The translations under genes and the position numbers were made by a program. A DNA stretch of 25,499 nucleotides from Brevundimonas sp. (lineage in GTDB: Bacteria; Pseudomonadota; Alphaproteobacteria; Caulobacterales; Caulobacteraceae), in the NCBI GenBank assembly GCA_024711185.1, contig JANJTI010000355.1, positions 1 to 25,499 on the forward strand, given 5' to 3'. Numbering within the stretch: the stretch's first letter is position 1; each line of letters begins with the position of its first letter. The notes beneath the pieces are model-generated. The model did no database searches, was not told the origin of the DNA, and saw only the letters and a program-made list of their open reading frames with translations. This document shows, piece by piece, positions 16,707 through 23,352 of this stretch.

Positions 16707-18479
16707 GTGGGCGTGACGCTGCAGCAGGGGCTGGCCTTCGGCCTGGTCGGCCTGACCATCGCCGGCTTCATCTGGGGCCGGTTCCGCTACGACCTCGTCG
16801 CGCTGGCGGCGCTGGTCGTCGGGCTGGCGGTGGGGGTGATCCCCGCCGAGGCCGCCTTCGACGGCTTCCGCAACGACGTCACGGTGATCATCGCCGCGGC
16901 GCTGGTGGTGAGCGCCGCTTTCGCACGGTCGGGGATCGTCGAGCTGGCCTTGAAGCGTGTCCTGCCGCTGCTCAAGACCGAGCGCAGCCAGGCGCCGGTG
17001 CTGACCGTCGCCGTGACCCTGCTGTCGATGGTGACCAAGAACGTCGGGGCGCTGGCCATCATGATGCCGGTGGCGATGCAGTTGACCCGCCGCACCGGCA
17101 CCTCGCCCTCGCGCATCCTGATGCCGATGGCATTCGGAGCCATGGCCGGCGGCATGGTCACCCTCGTCGGCACCTCGCCCAACATCATCGTGGCCGAGAC
17201 GCGCGCCGAGCTGATGGGCGAACCCTTCGGCATGTACGACTTCGCGCCGGTCGGGCTGGCGTTGACCGCCCTGGCGCTGGTCTTTCTCGCCTTCGGCTAC
17301 CGCCTGCTGCCGAAGCACCGGCAGGGCGCGGTCACGCTCGCCGAGGCGCTGTCCGGACAGGGCTACGGCACCGAGGTCCGGGCGCCCGACGACTGGGAGC
17401 CGCAAACCGTCAAGGCGCTGCGCGAGCGCGGGACCGAGGTGCGCATCCTGGCGCTGATCCGGGCAGGGCGCCGCATTCCCCGTCCGCGCGGCAACCAGAA
17501 GGTCCGGGCGGGCGACAGCATCCTGCTGGAGGGCGGCCCCGAAGCGCTGGAGTCCTTCGTCGCCGCGAGCCGGCTCAGGCTGGTCCGCGACGACCGGCCG
17601 GTGATGCGCGAGCAGCCGACCGACGAGGTGCAGGTGGTCGAGGCGGTGATCGGCGCCAACTCGCCCCTCGCCGGCCAGACGGCGCGCCAGGTCGATCTGT
17701 ACGGCCAGTACGGCGTCAATCTGCTCGGGGTCTCGCGCAGCGGCCACGAGCTGACCCAGAAGCTGCGCTCCGCCCGGCTGAAGCCCGGCGACATCGTGTT
17801 GCTGCAGGGCGGGGAGGCGGGGCTGCCGGTCGCGCTGCAGGCGCTGGACCTGCTGCCGCTGGCCGAACGCGAGGTGCGGCTCGGCGGCTCGCGGCGTCGC
17901 TTCCTGCCGGCGATCGTCCTCGCCGTGGCCATGGTCCTGGTGGGCTTCGGAGTCGTCCCCGTCGCCGTGGCCTTCTTCGGCGCGGCGGTGATCATCGTCG
18001 CCCTCGGCGGACTGAAGATGCGCGAGGCCTACGCCGCCCTCGACGGCCCTCTGCTGGTGCTCATCGCCGCCCTGATCCCGGTGTCGGACGCCATCCAGCA
18101 GACCGGCGGGGCCGACCTCGTCGCCGGCCTGCTGCGCGATCTGTTCACCGGCTTGCCCGGGGTGCTGGCGGTTGGCGGCCTGATGCTGGCGGCGATGGCG
18201 GTGACGCCCTTCCTCAACAACGCCGCCACCGTGCTCATCGTCGCGCCGATCGGCGCCAGCCTCGCCACCCAGCTGGGCTACGATCCCGACGCCTTCCTCA
18301 TGGCGGTGGCGGTCGGCGCCGCCTGCGACTTCCTCACCCCGGTCGGCCACCAGTGCAACACCCTCGTCATGGGCCCGGGCGGCTACCGCTTCGCCGACTA
18401 CGCGCGACTGGGCGCGCCGCTCAGCCTGCTGGTCCTGCTGGCCGGGCCGCCGCTGATCCTGCTGTTCTGGCCCCTGTAG
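16707..18479 (+). CDS. SLC13/DASS-family permease with two RCK_C domains
   Basis: This is a 590-residue sodium-coupled anion transporter of the SLC13 (DASS) type. Two membrane halves (1-205 and 398-590) each end near a substrate-binding hairpin: GTSPNII (155-161) and TPVGHQCNTLVMGPGGY (544-560). The Asn-Thr in the second is part of the family's SNT-like site. Between the halves lie two cytoplasmic RCK_C/TrkA_C repeats (about 210-295 and 305-385), with the KVRAGDSILLEGG and KLKPGDIVLLQGG-type endings. Those repeats are typical of sulfate or dicarboxylate permeases of this branch. The start is GTG at 16707; an ATG five bases earlier is out of frame and stops at once. The substrate (sulfate, dicarboxylate, other) cannot be told from sequence. 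Confidence 0.9.
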   Translation: MGVTLQQGLAFGLVGLTIAGFIWGRFRYDLVALAALVVGLAVGVIPAEAAFDGFRNDVTVIIAAALVVSAAFARSGIVELALKRVLPLLKTERSQAPVLTVAVTLLSMVTKNVGALAIMMPVAMQLTRRTGTSPSRILMPMAFGAMAGGMVTLVGTSPNIIVAETRAELMGEPFGMYDFAPVGLALTALALVFLAFGYRLLPKHRQGAVTLAEALSGQGYGTEVRAPDDWEPQTVKALRERGTEVRILALIRAGRRIPRPRGNQKVRAGDSILLEGGPEALESFVAASRLRLVRDDRPVMREQPTDEVQVVEAVIGANSPLAGQTARQVDLYGQYGVNLLGVSRSGHELTQKLRSARLKPGDIVLLQGGEAGLPVALQALDLLPLAEREVRLGGSRRRFLPAIVLAVAMVLVGFGVVPVAVAFFGAAVIIVALGGLKMREAYAALDGPLLVLIAALIPVSDAIQQTGGADLVAGLLRDLFTGLPGVLAVGGLMLAAMAVTPFLNNAATVLIVAPIGASLATQLGYDPDAFLMAVAVGAACDFLTPVGHQCNTLVMGPGGYRFADYARLGAPLSLLVLLAGPPLILLFWPL

Positions 18480-18506
18480 TCCGTCGCGTCGCAGGGGCCT
18501 GAAGTC

Positions 18507-18575
18507 GTCCGACCATGGCCCCGGCCGACCCGAGCGACGGCCGCCCCGGGCGAGGGCCGCCCCGGGCGGTCGGAC
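18507..18575. repeat. Tandem 16-bp repeat inside an inverted repeat, upstream of the ada-like gene
   Basis: GGCCGCCCCGGGCG occurs twice with a 16-bp period (18539-18552 and 18555-18568), each centred on CCCGGG. The block is flanked by GTCCGACC (18507-18514) and GGTCGGAC (18568-18575), a perfect 8-bp inverted repeat. It occupies the 151-bp gap between the transporter stop and the alkylation-repair gene. It could be a terminator without T-run or a binding site for the downstream regulator. No classical Ada box is visible. Confidence 0.4.
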
Positions 18576-18630
18576 GCCTGTGTCCGAAAACCGCGAGACT
18601 TGCGGGTGGGGCGGGCGCAGGATGGCGGCC

Positions 18631-19734
18631 ATGGACACCGCCCGCCAACTCGACCAGGAGGCCTGCTATCGCGCCGTGCTGACGCGCGACGTCCGCTTCG
18701 ACGGGCGCTTCTTCGGCTGCGTCAAGACGACGGGAATCTACTGCCGGCCGGTCTGCCCGGCGCGGACGCCCAAGCGGGAGAACATGTTCTTCGTCGTCTC
18801 CGCGGCGGCGGCCGAGGAGGCGGGCTTCCGCGCCTGCCTGCGCTGCCGCCCCGAGACAGCGCCCGACATGGGCGCGTGGCGCGGGACGTCGAACACCGTC
18901 AACCGGGCGCTGGCGCTGATCGAGGCCGGGGCGCTGGACGACGGCGACGTGGAGAGTCTGGCGGGCCGGCTGGGCGTCGGCGAGCGCCACCTGCGTCGGC
19001 TGTTCCGCCAGCATCTCGGCGCCGCGCCGGTCAGCGTGGCCCAGACCCGGCGGGTTCTGCTGGCCAAGGCGCTGATCCACCAGACCGATCTGTCGATGGC
19101 GCAGGTGGCGCTGGCCTCGGGCTTCGGCAGCGTGCGGCGCTTCAACGAGACCTTCCAGGCCCTGTACGGGCGGCCGCCGTCGGCGCTTCGGCGACGCGGC
19201 GAGCGCGAGGCGCCGTCGGGGGTGCGGCTGAGCCTGCCGTACCGGCCTCCGTATGACTGGGAGGCGATGCTGGCGGCGCTGGTCGCGCGTGGCGATGCGG
19301 TCGAGGGACGGCGGTGGTCGCGGCGGCTGGAGCGGGCGGTGGACGGCGCCGAGGGGTTTGTGACCGTAGAGCCGGCGGAGGCGGGGCGGGTGTCCGTCTG
19401 CGTCGAGGCCGAGGACTTGAAGGCGTTGCCGGGCGTGCTGGCGCGGGTAAGGCGGGTGTTCGACCTGTCGGCGGACCCGGAGGCGATCGGGCGCGACCTG
19501 TCGACCGATCCGCTGCTGCGGCCGTTGCTGGCGGCGCGGCCGGGGCTGAGGCTGCCGGGGGAATGGATCGACCAAGGGGCAGAGCCGCCGAGCGACCGGC
19601 TGGACGATGGAACCCTCGCCGCGCGCGCCGGGAGCTGGCGACCGTGGCGGGCGTACGGGGCCCTGCACCTGGCCATGGCCGGGATCACGGGCGCGGACCT
19701 GATGGAGACGACCGATGCGAAACGTGCCGCGTGA
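18631..19734 (+). CDS. Ada-type methyl sensor/AraC/AlkA N-domain protein lacking the AlkA core
   Basis: This 367-residue alkylation-response protein has the Ada N-terminal zinc domain at 1-80. Its four cysteines fall at 38, 42, 69 and 72, the same numbers as in E. coli Ada, which supports the ATG at 18631 (AGGA eight bases upstream). In Ada, Cys38 takes a methyl group from DNA phosphotriesters and switches on DNA binding. An AraC helix-turn-helix region (about 90-185) and an AlkA N-terminal domain (about 200-305, from LPYRPPYDW) follow. After PGLRLPGEW (304-312) the expected helix-hairpin-helix glycosylase core is absent: about 23 residues lead straight to WRPWRAYGALHL (336-347), which normally ends AlkA. 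It is thus probably a regulator without glycosylase activity. It overlaps the methyltransferase gene by 20 bp. Confidence 0.85.
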   Translation: MDTARQLDQEACYRAVLTRDVRFDGRFFGCVKTTGIYCRPVCPARTPKRENMFFVVSAAAAEEAGFRACLRCRPETAPDMGAWRGTSNTVNRALALIEAGALDDGDVESLAGRLGVGERHLRRLFRQHLGAAPVSVAQTRRVLLAKALIHQTDLSMAQVALASGFGSVRRFNETFQALYGRPPSALRRRGEREAPSGVRLSLPYRPPYDWEAMLAALVARGDAVEGRRWSRRLERAVDGAEGFVTVEPAEAGRVSVCVEAEDLKALPGVLARVRRVFDLSADPEAIGRDLSTDPLLRPLLAARPGLRLPGEWIDQGAEPPSDRLDDGTLAARAGSWRPWRAYGALHLAMAGITGADLMETTDAKRAA

Positions 19735-20242
19735 AACCCTGACTCTCGACCGCGTGGCGACGCCGGTGGGCGAGCTGCTGCTGGTCACGGACGGGGAGGG
19801 CGCCGTGCGGGCGCTCGACTTCTCCGACTTCGAGGCGCGGATGCTGCGCCTGCTGCGGCGGCACTGCGGGTGCGATCCGGTGCTGGTCGAGGGTCGCGCT
19901 CCGGAGGCTGTGCGCCGCGCCGTCGAGGCCTATTTCTCGGGCCAGGTGCGGGCGCTGGACGGCGTCGTCGTGAAGACCGGCGGCACGCCGTTCCAGAAGG
20001 CGGTGTGGGCCGCCCTGCGCGCCATCCCGGCGGGCGAGACGCGCAGTTACGGCCAGCTGGCGGCGGCGGTCGGCGCACCGCGGGCGATGCGCGCCGCCGG
20101 TCTGGCCAACGGCCAGAACCCCGTGGCTGTCATTGTCCCCTGCCACCGCGTGATCGGCGCGAACGGAACCCTGACAGGCTACGCCGGCGGTATCGAGCGC
20201 AAGCGCTGGCTGCTGGGGCACGAGGGCGTGAGCCTGGGCTGA
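19715..20242 (+). CDS. ogt: Methylated-DNA-[protein]-cysteine S-methyltransferase
   Basis: This 175-residue suicide enzyme repairs O6-methylguanine by moving the methyl to its own cysteine. The active site is IVPCHRVIG with Cys143. The Asn hinge is seen in LANGQNPVAV, and the binding wing in SYGQLAAAVGAPRAMRAAG. An N-terminal ferredoxin-like domain covers about 1-88. GGAG lies seven bases before the ATG, inside the preceding Ada/AlkA-like gene, with which it overlaps by 20 bp. The two together have the parts of E. coli Ada (sensor plus methyltransferase) as separate chains. Symbol ogt is used for a stand-alone enzyme; the local name may be ada2 or mgmT. Confidence 0.95.
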   Translation: MRNVPRETLTLDRVATPVGELLLVTDGEGAVRALDFSDFEARMLRLLRRHCGCDPVLVEGRAPEAVRRAVEAYFSGQVRALDGVVVKTGGTPFQKAVWAALRAIPAGETRSYGQLAAAVGAPRAMRAAGLANGQNPVAVIVPCHRVIGANGTLTGYAGGIERKRWLLGHEGVSLG

Positions 20243-20302
20243 GGGCTTGACGACAGGCTGCGCTGCGGCGTCAATCGGGCCGGGACGCTGGGGAGCAGAA
20301 CC

Positions 20303-21154
20303 ATGAAAAGAATGCTTGTGGCCGCGCTGTGCGCGCCGCTGTCTGTCGGGCTGGGCGCGGCCTCGCCTGCAAATGCGCCGCAGGAGGATGACTGGGAGTT
20401 CGCGGAGGACGCGGCGCGACAGCTGACGGTGGCGGCTGCGCGCTTCGAGAGCGGTCCCGGAATCGTGATCCAGTGCCGGGAGGGCGCGCTTGCGGCCCTG
20501 CTGACCGGCATGCCCGCCGGGGTCGAGCGGCTCGACCTGCGGGCGACCCGGGCCGACGGCAGACAGGACGTCCAGACCTGGCGCGCGATCGGCGCTGAAG
20601 GGACGTTCCGCAGCGCCGTGCCGGCCCGCGACATCCGCTTCCTGCGAGGCGGCGGGGCCTATGAGGTTCATGCCGTCGAGGGCGCCGAGCACCCGGTCAG
20701 CGCCACCTTCGACCTGCCGCCGCAATCGGCGAACCTCGACCGGGTGCTCACCGCCTGCGGTTGGGATCTCGCCGACGAGCGGGATGGCCTCGAGCGCGCG
20801 GCGGGGGTGTCGCTCACCGACCCGGAGGCGAGCCCCCGTCGGCCCTCCCGCTCGCGCTCGCGCTCCATCACCCAGCGCAGCCGCCGCATGCCCGCGCCTT
20901 CGGCCGAGGGCGCGCCCCGGCCGCCGATGCCGCCGGCGGAGCAGCAGGTCAGTTGCATCGTCCGCAACCTTCATCTCGCCGACTGTCGCCCGACCCACGC
21001 GGCGATCGCCGGCGCGCCGGACCCCGCGGCCCTCGCGGCGCGGCTGACCGGCCGTCCCGTCTATGGACCGCCGGCCGGCGAAGTGGAGGGGAAGGTCTTC
21101 TATAGCGGGACGCCGGAACCCCTGATCGTAGTCGAGAGAGAAGAGATTCTCTGA
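20303..21154 (+). CDS. Secreted protein of unknown function with Arg/Ser-rich linker
   Basis: This is a 283-residue protein with a signal peptide (basic MKRM, hydrophobic core, probable cleavage after PANA near residue 25). Its mature part has an N-domain (about 27-172, two cysteines), a low-complexity linker (about 176-214) and a small C-domain (about 215-283). The linker is rich in Arg-Ser dipeptides and then Pro. The C-domain has the VSCIVRNLHLADC pattern, which recalls the small Cys pair of TonB-C-like modules in Caulobacterales proteins, a weak resemblance. The linker DNA carries a CGCTCG hexamer repeat. GGGGAG lies seven bases before the ATG. I do not know the family. It lies between the repair genes and the NAD operon, with its own short upstream gap. 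Confidence 0.7.
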   Translation: MKRMLVAALCAPLSVGLGAASPANAPQEDDWEFAEDAARQLTVAAARFESGPGIVIQCREGALAALLTGMPAGVERLDLRATRADGRQDVQTWRAIGAEGTFRSAVPARDIRFLRGGGAYEVHAVEGAEHPVSATFDLPPQSANLDRVLTACGWDLADERDGLERAAGVSLTDPEASPRRPSRSRSRSITQRSRRMPAPSAEGAPRPPMPPAEQQVSCIVRNLHLADCRPTHAAIAGAPDPAALAARLTGRPVYGPPAGEVEGKVFYSGTPEPLIVVEREEIL

Positions 21155-21166
21155 CGGTCGGCAGGC

Positions 21167-21194
21167 TTGAATTTCCCGGCGAGAGGCCTAGATT
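21167..21194 (+). promoter_or_regulatory. Probable housekeeping promoter of the nad operon
   Basis: TTGAAT (21167-21172), 16 bases, then TAGATT (21189-21194), the latter within CCTAGATTG. This is close to a sigma-73 promoter. Transcription would begin near 21201, at the left edge of the nadA operator. Confidence 0.6.
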
Positions 21195-21201
21195 GTCCCT
21201 G

Positions 21202-21224
21202 CTTATGCTGAAAGTGAGCATAAG
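21202..21224. promoter_or_regulatory. Operator O1 of the nad operon (palindrome CTTATGCT-N7-AGCATAAG)
   Basis: A perfect 8+8 bp inverted repeat with a 7-bp centre lies just downstream of the predicted start of transcription, a position suited to repression. Alphaproteobacterial nadABC operons are known to be controlled by the NadQ (Nudix-HTH) repressor, and TGCTCA/TGAGCA-type palindromes fit what I recall of its site. NadQ as the binder is inference. Confidence 0.6.
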
Positions 21225-21225
21225 T

Positions 21226-21254
21226 CGGCGGCGGGCGCGACGCCCGGGCCGCCG
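21226..21254 (+). other. Leader stem-loop in the nadA 5' region
   Basis: CGGCGGC (21226-21232) pairs with GCCGCCG (21248-21254), and GGGC (21233-21236) pairs with GCCC (21242-21245), with a bulged GG. It is followed by TTCTTC. It lies between the two operators and would be in the transcript. It could be an attenuator or only a stabilising fold. Confidence 0.4.
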
Positions 21255-21268
21255 TTCTTCAGACCTCT

Positions 21269-21291
21269 GATTTGCTCATATCGAGCATAAG
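21269..21291. promoter_or_regulatory. Second, degenerate copy O2 of the nad operator
   Basis: AGCATAAG (21284-21291) repeats the right arm of O1 exactly. The left arm GATTTGCT matches 5 of 8, and the spacing is the same 7 bp. The core TGCTC-N5-GAGCA is itself symmetric. It ends 11 bp before the nadA ATG and lies 67 bp from O1, so a repressor could hold both. It would also overlap the region used by the ribosome. Confidence 0.55.
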
Positions 21292-21302
21292 GGTGGGTGG
21301 AA

Positions 21303-22382
21303 ATGGCCGACGGCGCGTTCGGACTGACGAAGGAACTGGAGCGGGCGACCGCGCCGGTGTGGGCCAAGGTCAAGGATCACGTCACGCCGCTGGAATGGCC
21401 GGCGCAGGCGGCGCTGATCGCCGAGATCAACGCGCTGAAGCGCGAGCGCGACGCCGTCATCCTCGCCCACAATTACATGACGCCCGAAATCTTCCACGGC
21501 GTCGGCGACTACGTCGGCGACAGCCTGGGCCTGGCGAAGGAGGCGGCGAAGTCGGACGCGAAGGTGATCGTCCAGGCGGGCGTGCACTTCATGGCCGAGA
21601 CCTCGAAGATCCTGTCGCCCGAAAAGACCGTGCTGATCCCCGACCTGCGCGCCGGCTGCTCGCTGGCCAGTTCGATCACCGGCGCCGACGTGCGCCTGAT
21701 CAAGCAGCGCTACCCGGGCCTCCCGGTGGTCACCTATGTGAACACCACCGCCGACGTGAAGGCCGAGACCGACATCTGCTGCACCTCGGCCAACGCCGTG
21801 CAGGTGGTCGAGTGGGCCGCGAGGGAATGGGGCGTCGACCGCGTCATCCTGATCCCCGACGAGTACCTCGCCCGCAACGTCGCGGCACAGACCAGCGTCG
21901 GCATCATCGCCTGGCAGGGCCGCTGCGAGGTGCACGAGCGCTTCACCGCCGACGACATCGCCGAGATGCGCGCGGCCTATCCGGGGGCCGAGATCCTGGC
22001 CCACCCGGAGTGTCCGGAGGACGTGCTGGCGGCGGCGGATTTCGCCGGCTCGACCGCCGCGATGACCGACTATGTGGCCAGCCGCAGGCCGAAGCAGGTG
22101 GTGATGATCACCGAATGCTCGATGGCCTCCAACGTCGCCGGCGACGTGCCGGGCGTCCAGTTCATCGGGCCCTGCAACCTGTGCCCGCACATGAAGCGGA
22201 TCACGCTCGAGAACATCCGCGACTGCCTGGTGAATATGCAGTTCGAGGTGACCGTGCCCGAGGACATGGCCGAACGCGCCCGTCTGGCGGTGCAGCGCAT
22301 GATCGACCTGCCGCCGCCGGTCGTTCCGGCCCGCTATGACATGATCAAGGCGCGGCATCACGTGGCGGTGGAGCTGATCTGA
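21303..22382 (+). CDS. nadA: Quinolinate synthase
   Basis: This 359-residue [4Fe-4S] enzyme joins iminoaspartate and dihydroxyacetone phosphate into quinolinate, step two of de novo NAD synthesis. The three cluster cysteines are probably Cys119 (LRAGCSLA), Cys208 (WQGRCEVH) and Cys294 (NLCPHMKR). The substrate-site [20 protein letters not shown] is typical, and so is the [10 protein letters not shown] start of the first domain. The ATG at 21303 is chosen; GTG GAA directly before it is in frame and part of a GGGTGG ribosome binding site. It is the first gene of the nad operon and lies behind the promoter and two operators. Its TGA shares its A with the ATG of the next small ORF. Confidence 0.98.
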   Translation: MADGAFGLTKELERATAPVWAKVKDHVTPLEWPAQAALIAEINALKRERDAVILAHNYMTPEIFHGVGDYVGDSLGLAKEAAKSDAKVIVQAGVHFMAETSKILSPEKTVLIPDLRAGCSLASSITGADVRLIKQRYPGLPVVTYVNTTADVKAETDICCTSANAVQVVEWAAREWGVDRVILIPDEYLARNVAAQTSVGIIAWQGRCEVHERFTADDIAEMRAAYPGAEILAHPECPEDVLAAADFAGSTAAMTDYVASRRPKQVVMITECSMASNVAGDVPGVQFIGPCNLCPHMKRITLENIRDCLVNMQFEVTVPEDMAERARLAVQRMIDLPPPVVPARYDMIKARHHVAVELI

Positions 22383-22495
22383 TGCACTACACGCCGCCCG
22401 TGCGGGCGGTGGCGAAGGTGGATCGCCGCAGCCTGCGACTTCTCGCCCTCGTGGCCTTGTGGCTGCGCGCGGAAAAGGCCACGTCGGACAGATGA
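22382..22495 (+). CDS. 37-residue small ORF between nadA and the M50 protease gene
   Basis: A 37-codon ORF starts on the last base of the nadA stop (TGATG) and ends in TGA overlapping the start of the next gene (ATGA). It exactly fills the 109-bp nadA-protease gap. The peptide begins [20 protein letters not shown] and has a hydrophobic stretch LRLLALVALWL near 18-28 between basic ends, so it could be a small membrane peptide. No ribosome binding site of its own is evident apart from the coupled end of nadA. It may be a real coupled gene, or a leader that carries ribosomes to the protease start; chance is also possible. No homology is known to me. Confidence 0.4.
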   Translation: MHYTPPVRAVAKVDRRSLRLLALVALWLRAEKATSDR

Positions 22496-23352
22496 GCGAC
22501 AGCGAAGCCCCCCGCCGCCCCGGCCCCTGGGATCCCAAGCCGAACGAGGTCCCGCGCGCCCCGCCCGCGCCGGTCGCCCCGGCCCGCGCCGGCGCCGAAG
22601 AGCCGCCGCTGGACAAGGGGCAGCATCCGGTCTGGGCCATCGTCTCGACCCTGCTGCTCGGCGGCTTCATCTGGTGGCTGAGCGGCAGCTGGGTGATCGC
22701 CGTCGCCGCCATCTGGGGGCTGTTCGTGCACGAGTACGGCCATGTGCTGGCCATGAACCGCCTCGGCATGGGGCCGGCGCGGATCTACATCATTCCCTTC
22801 CTCGGCGGGGTGGCGCGCAGCCAGCGCCTGCCGCAGAGCGAGTGGCACGGCGTGCTGGTCTCCCTGGCCGGTCCCGCCTTCGGCCTGCTGGCGGCCATCC
22901 CCTTCTTCGCCGGCTTCATCTTCACCGGCCAGGGCGCGTGGCTGCTCGGGGCCGCGATCATCGCCCTGATCAATCTCGTCAACCTGGCCCCGGCGCCGCC
23001 GCTGGACGGCTCCAAGGCGCTCGGCCCCGTGTTGGCCCGCATCCATCCCATGCTGGAGCGGCTCGCCATGATCGCCGTCGGCGTGCTCGTGGTCTGGTGG
23101 GGGCTGACGACGGGGCGCTTCATCCTCGCGGTCTTCCTCGGCATCGCCCTGATCGGCCACCTGAAGCGGGGCGCCTGGCGGCCCGAAGGCCGCCCGCTGA
23201 CGGTGCGCGAATCCCTGTCCAGCGTCGGCCTGTTCGTGGCGACCGCCGTCGCCTGCGCGGGCGTCGGCGTGGCGGCCCTCATGCCGCTGGCGGAGGGCTC
23301 CCTGCCCGGAGCCCTGTCGGTCGCCGGCGGCTATCTCGGGATCGGCCGTTGA
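22492..23352 (+). CDS. M50 site-2 protease family protein
   Basis: This is a 286-residue intramembrane zinc metalloprotease. A proline-rich cytoplasmic start (1-45) is followed by about five or six hydrophobic segments. The zinc motif HEYGH (80-84) lies in a membrane segment, and the third ligand Asp172 is in NLAPAPPLDG (164-173), the family's NxxPxxxxDG. It lacks a PDZ domain and is short, like minimal SpoIVFB-type S2P proteins. S2P proteases cut membrane-bound regulators such as anti-sigma factors. Its place between nadA and nadB is odd: ATGA overlap with the small ORF and TTGA overlap with nadB suggest coupled expression with NAD genes. No partner substrate is visible, unless the 37-residue peptide is one. 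Confidence 0.9.
   Translation: MSDSEAPRRPGPWDPKPNEVPRAPPAPVAPARAGAEEPPLDKGQHPVWAIVSTLLLGGFIWWLSGSWVIAVAAIWGLFVHEYGHVLAMNRLGMGPARIYIIPFLGGVARSQRLPQSEWHGVLVSLAGPAFGLLAAIPFFAGFIFTGQGAWLLGAAIIALINLVNLAPAPPLDGSKALGPVLARIHPMLERLAMIAVGVLVVWWGLTTGRFILAVFLGIALIGHLKRGAWRPEGRPLTVRESLSSVGLFVATAVACAGVGVAALMPLAEGSLPGALSVAGGYLGIGR

Noticed and set aside
16293..18638. A minus-strand open frame of about 780 codons opposite the SLC13 transporter
   Set aside because: Its product is repetitive Arg/Gln/His/Asp sequence, while the plus strand encodes a transporter with clear motifs.
20247..20274. TTGACG / CGTCAA inverted repeat after the methyltransferase gene
   Set aside because: Six-base arms, no T-run, and such repeats are frequent by chance; not enough to call a terminator.
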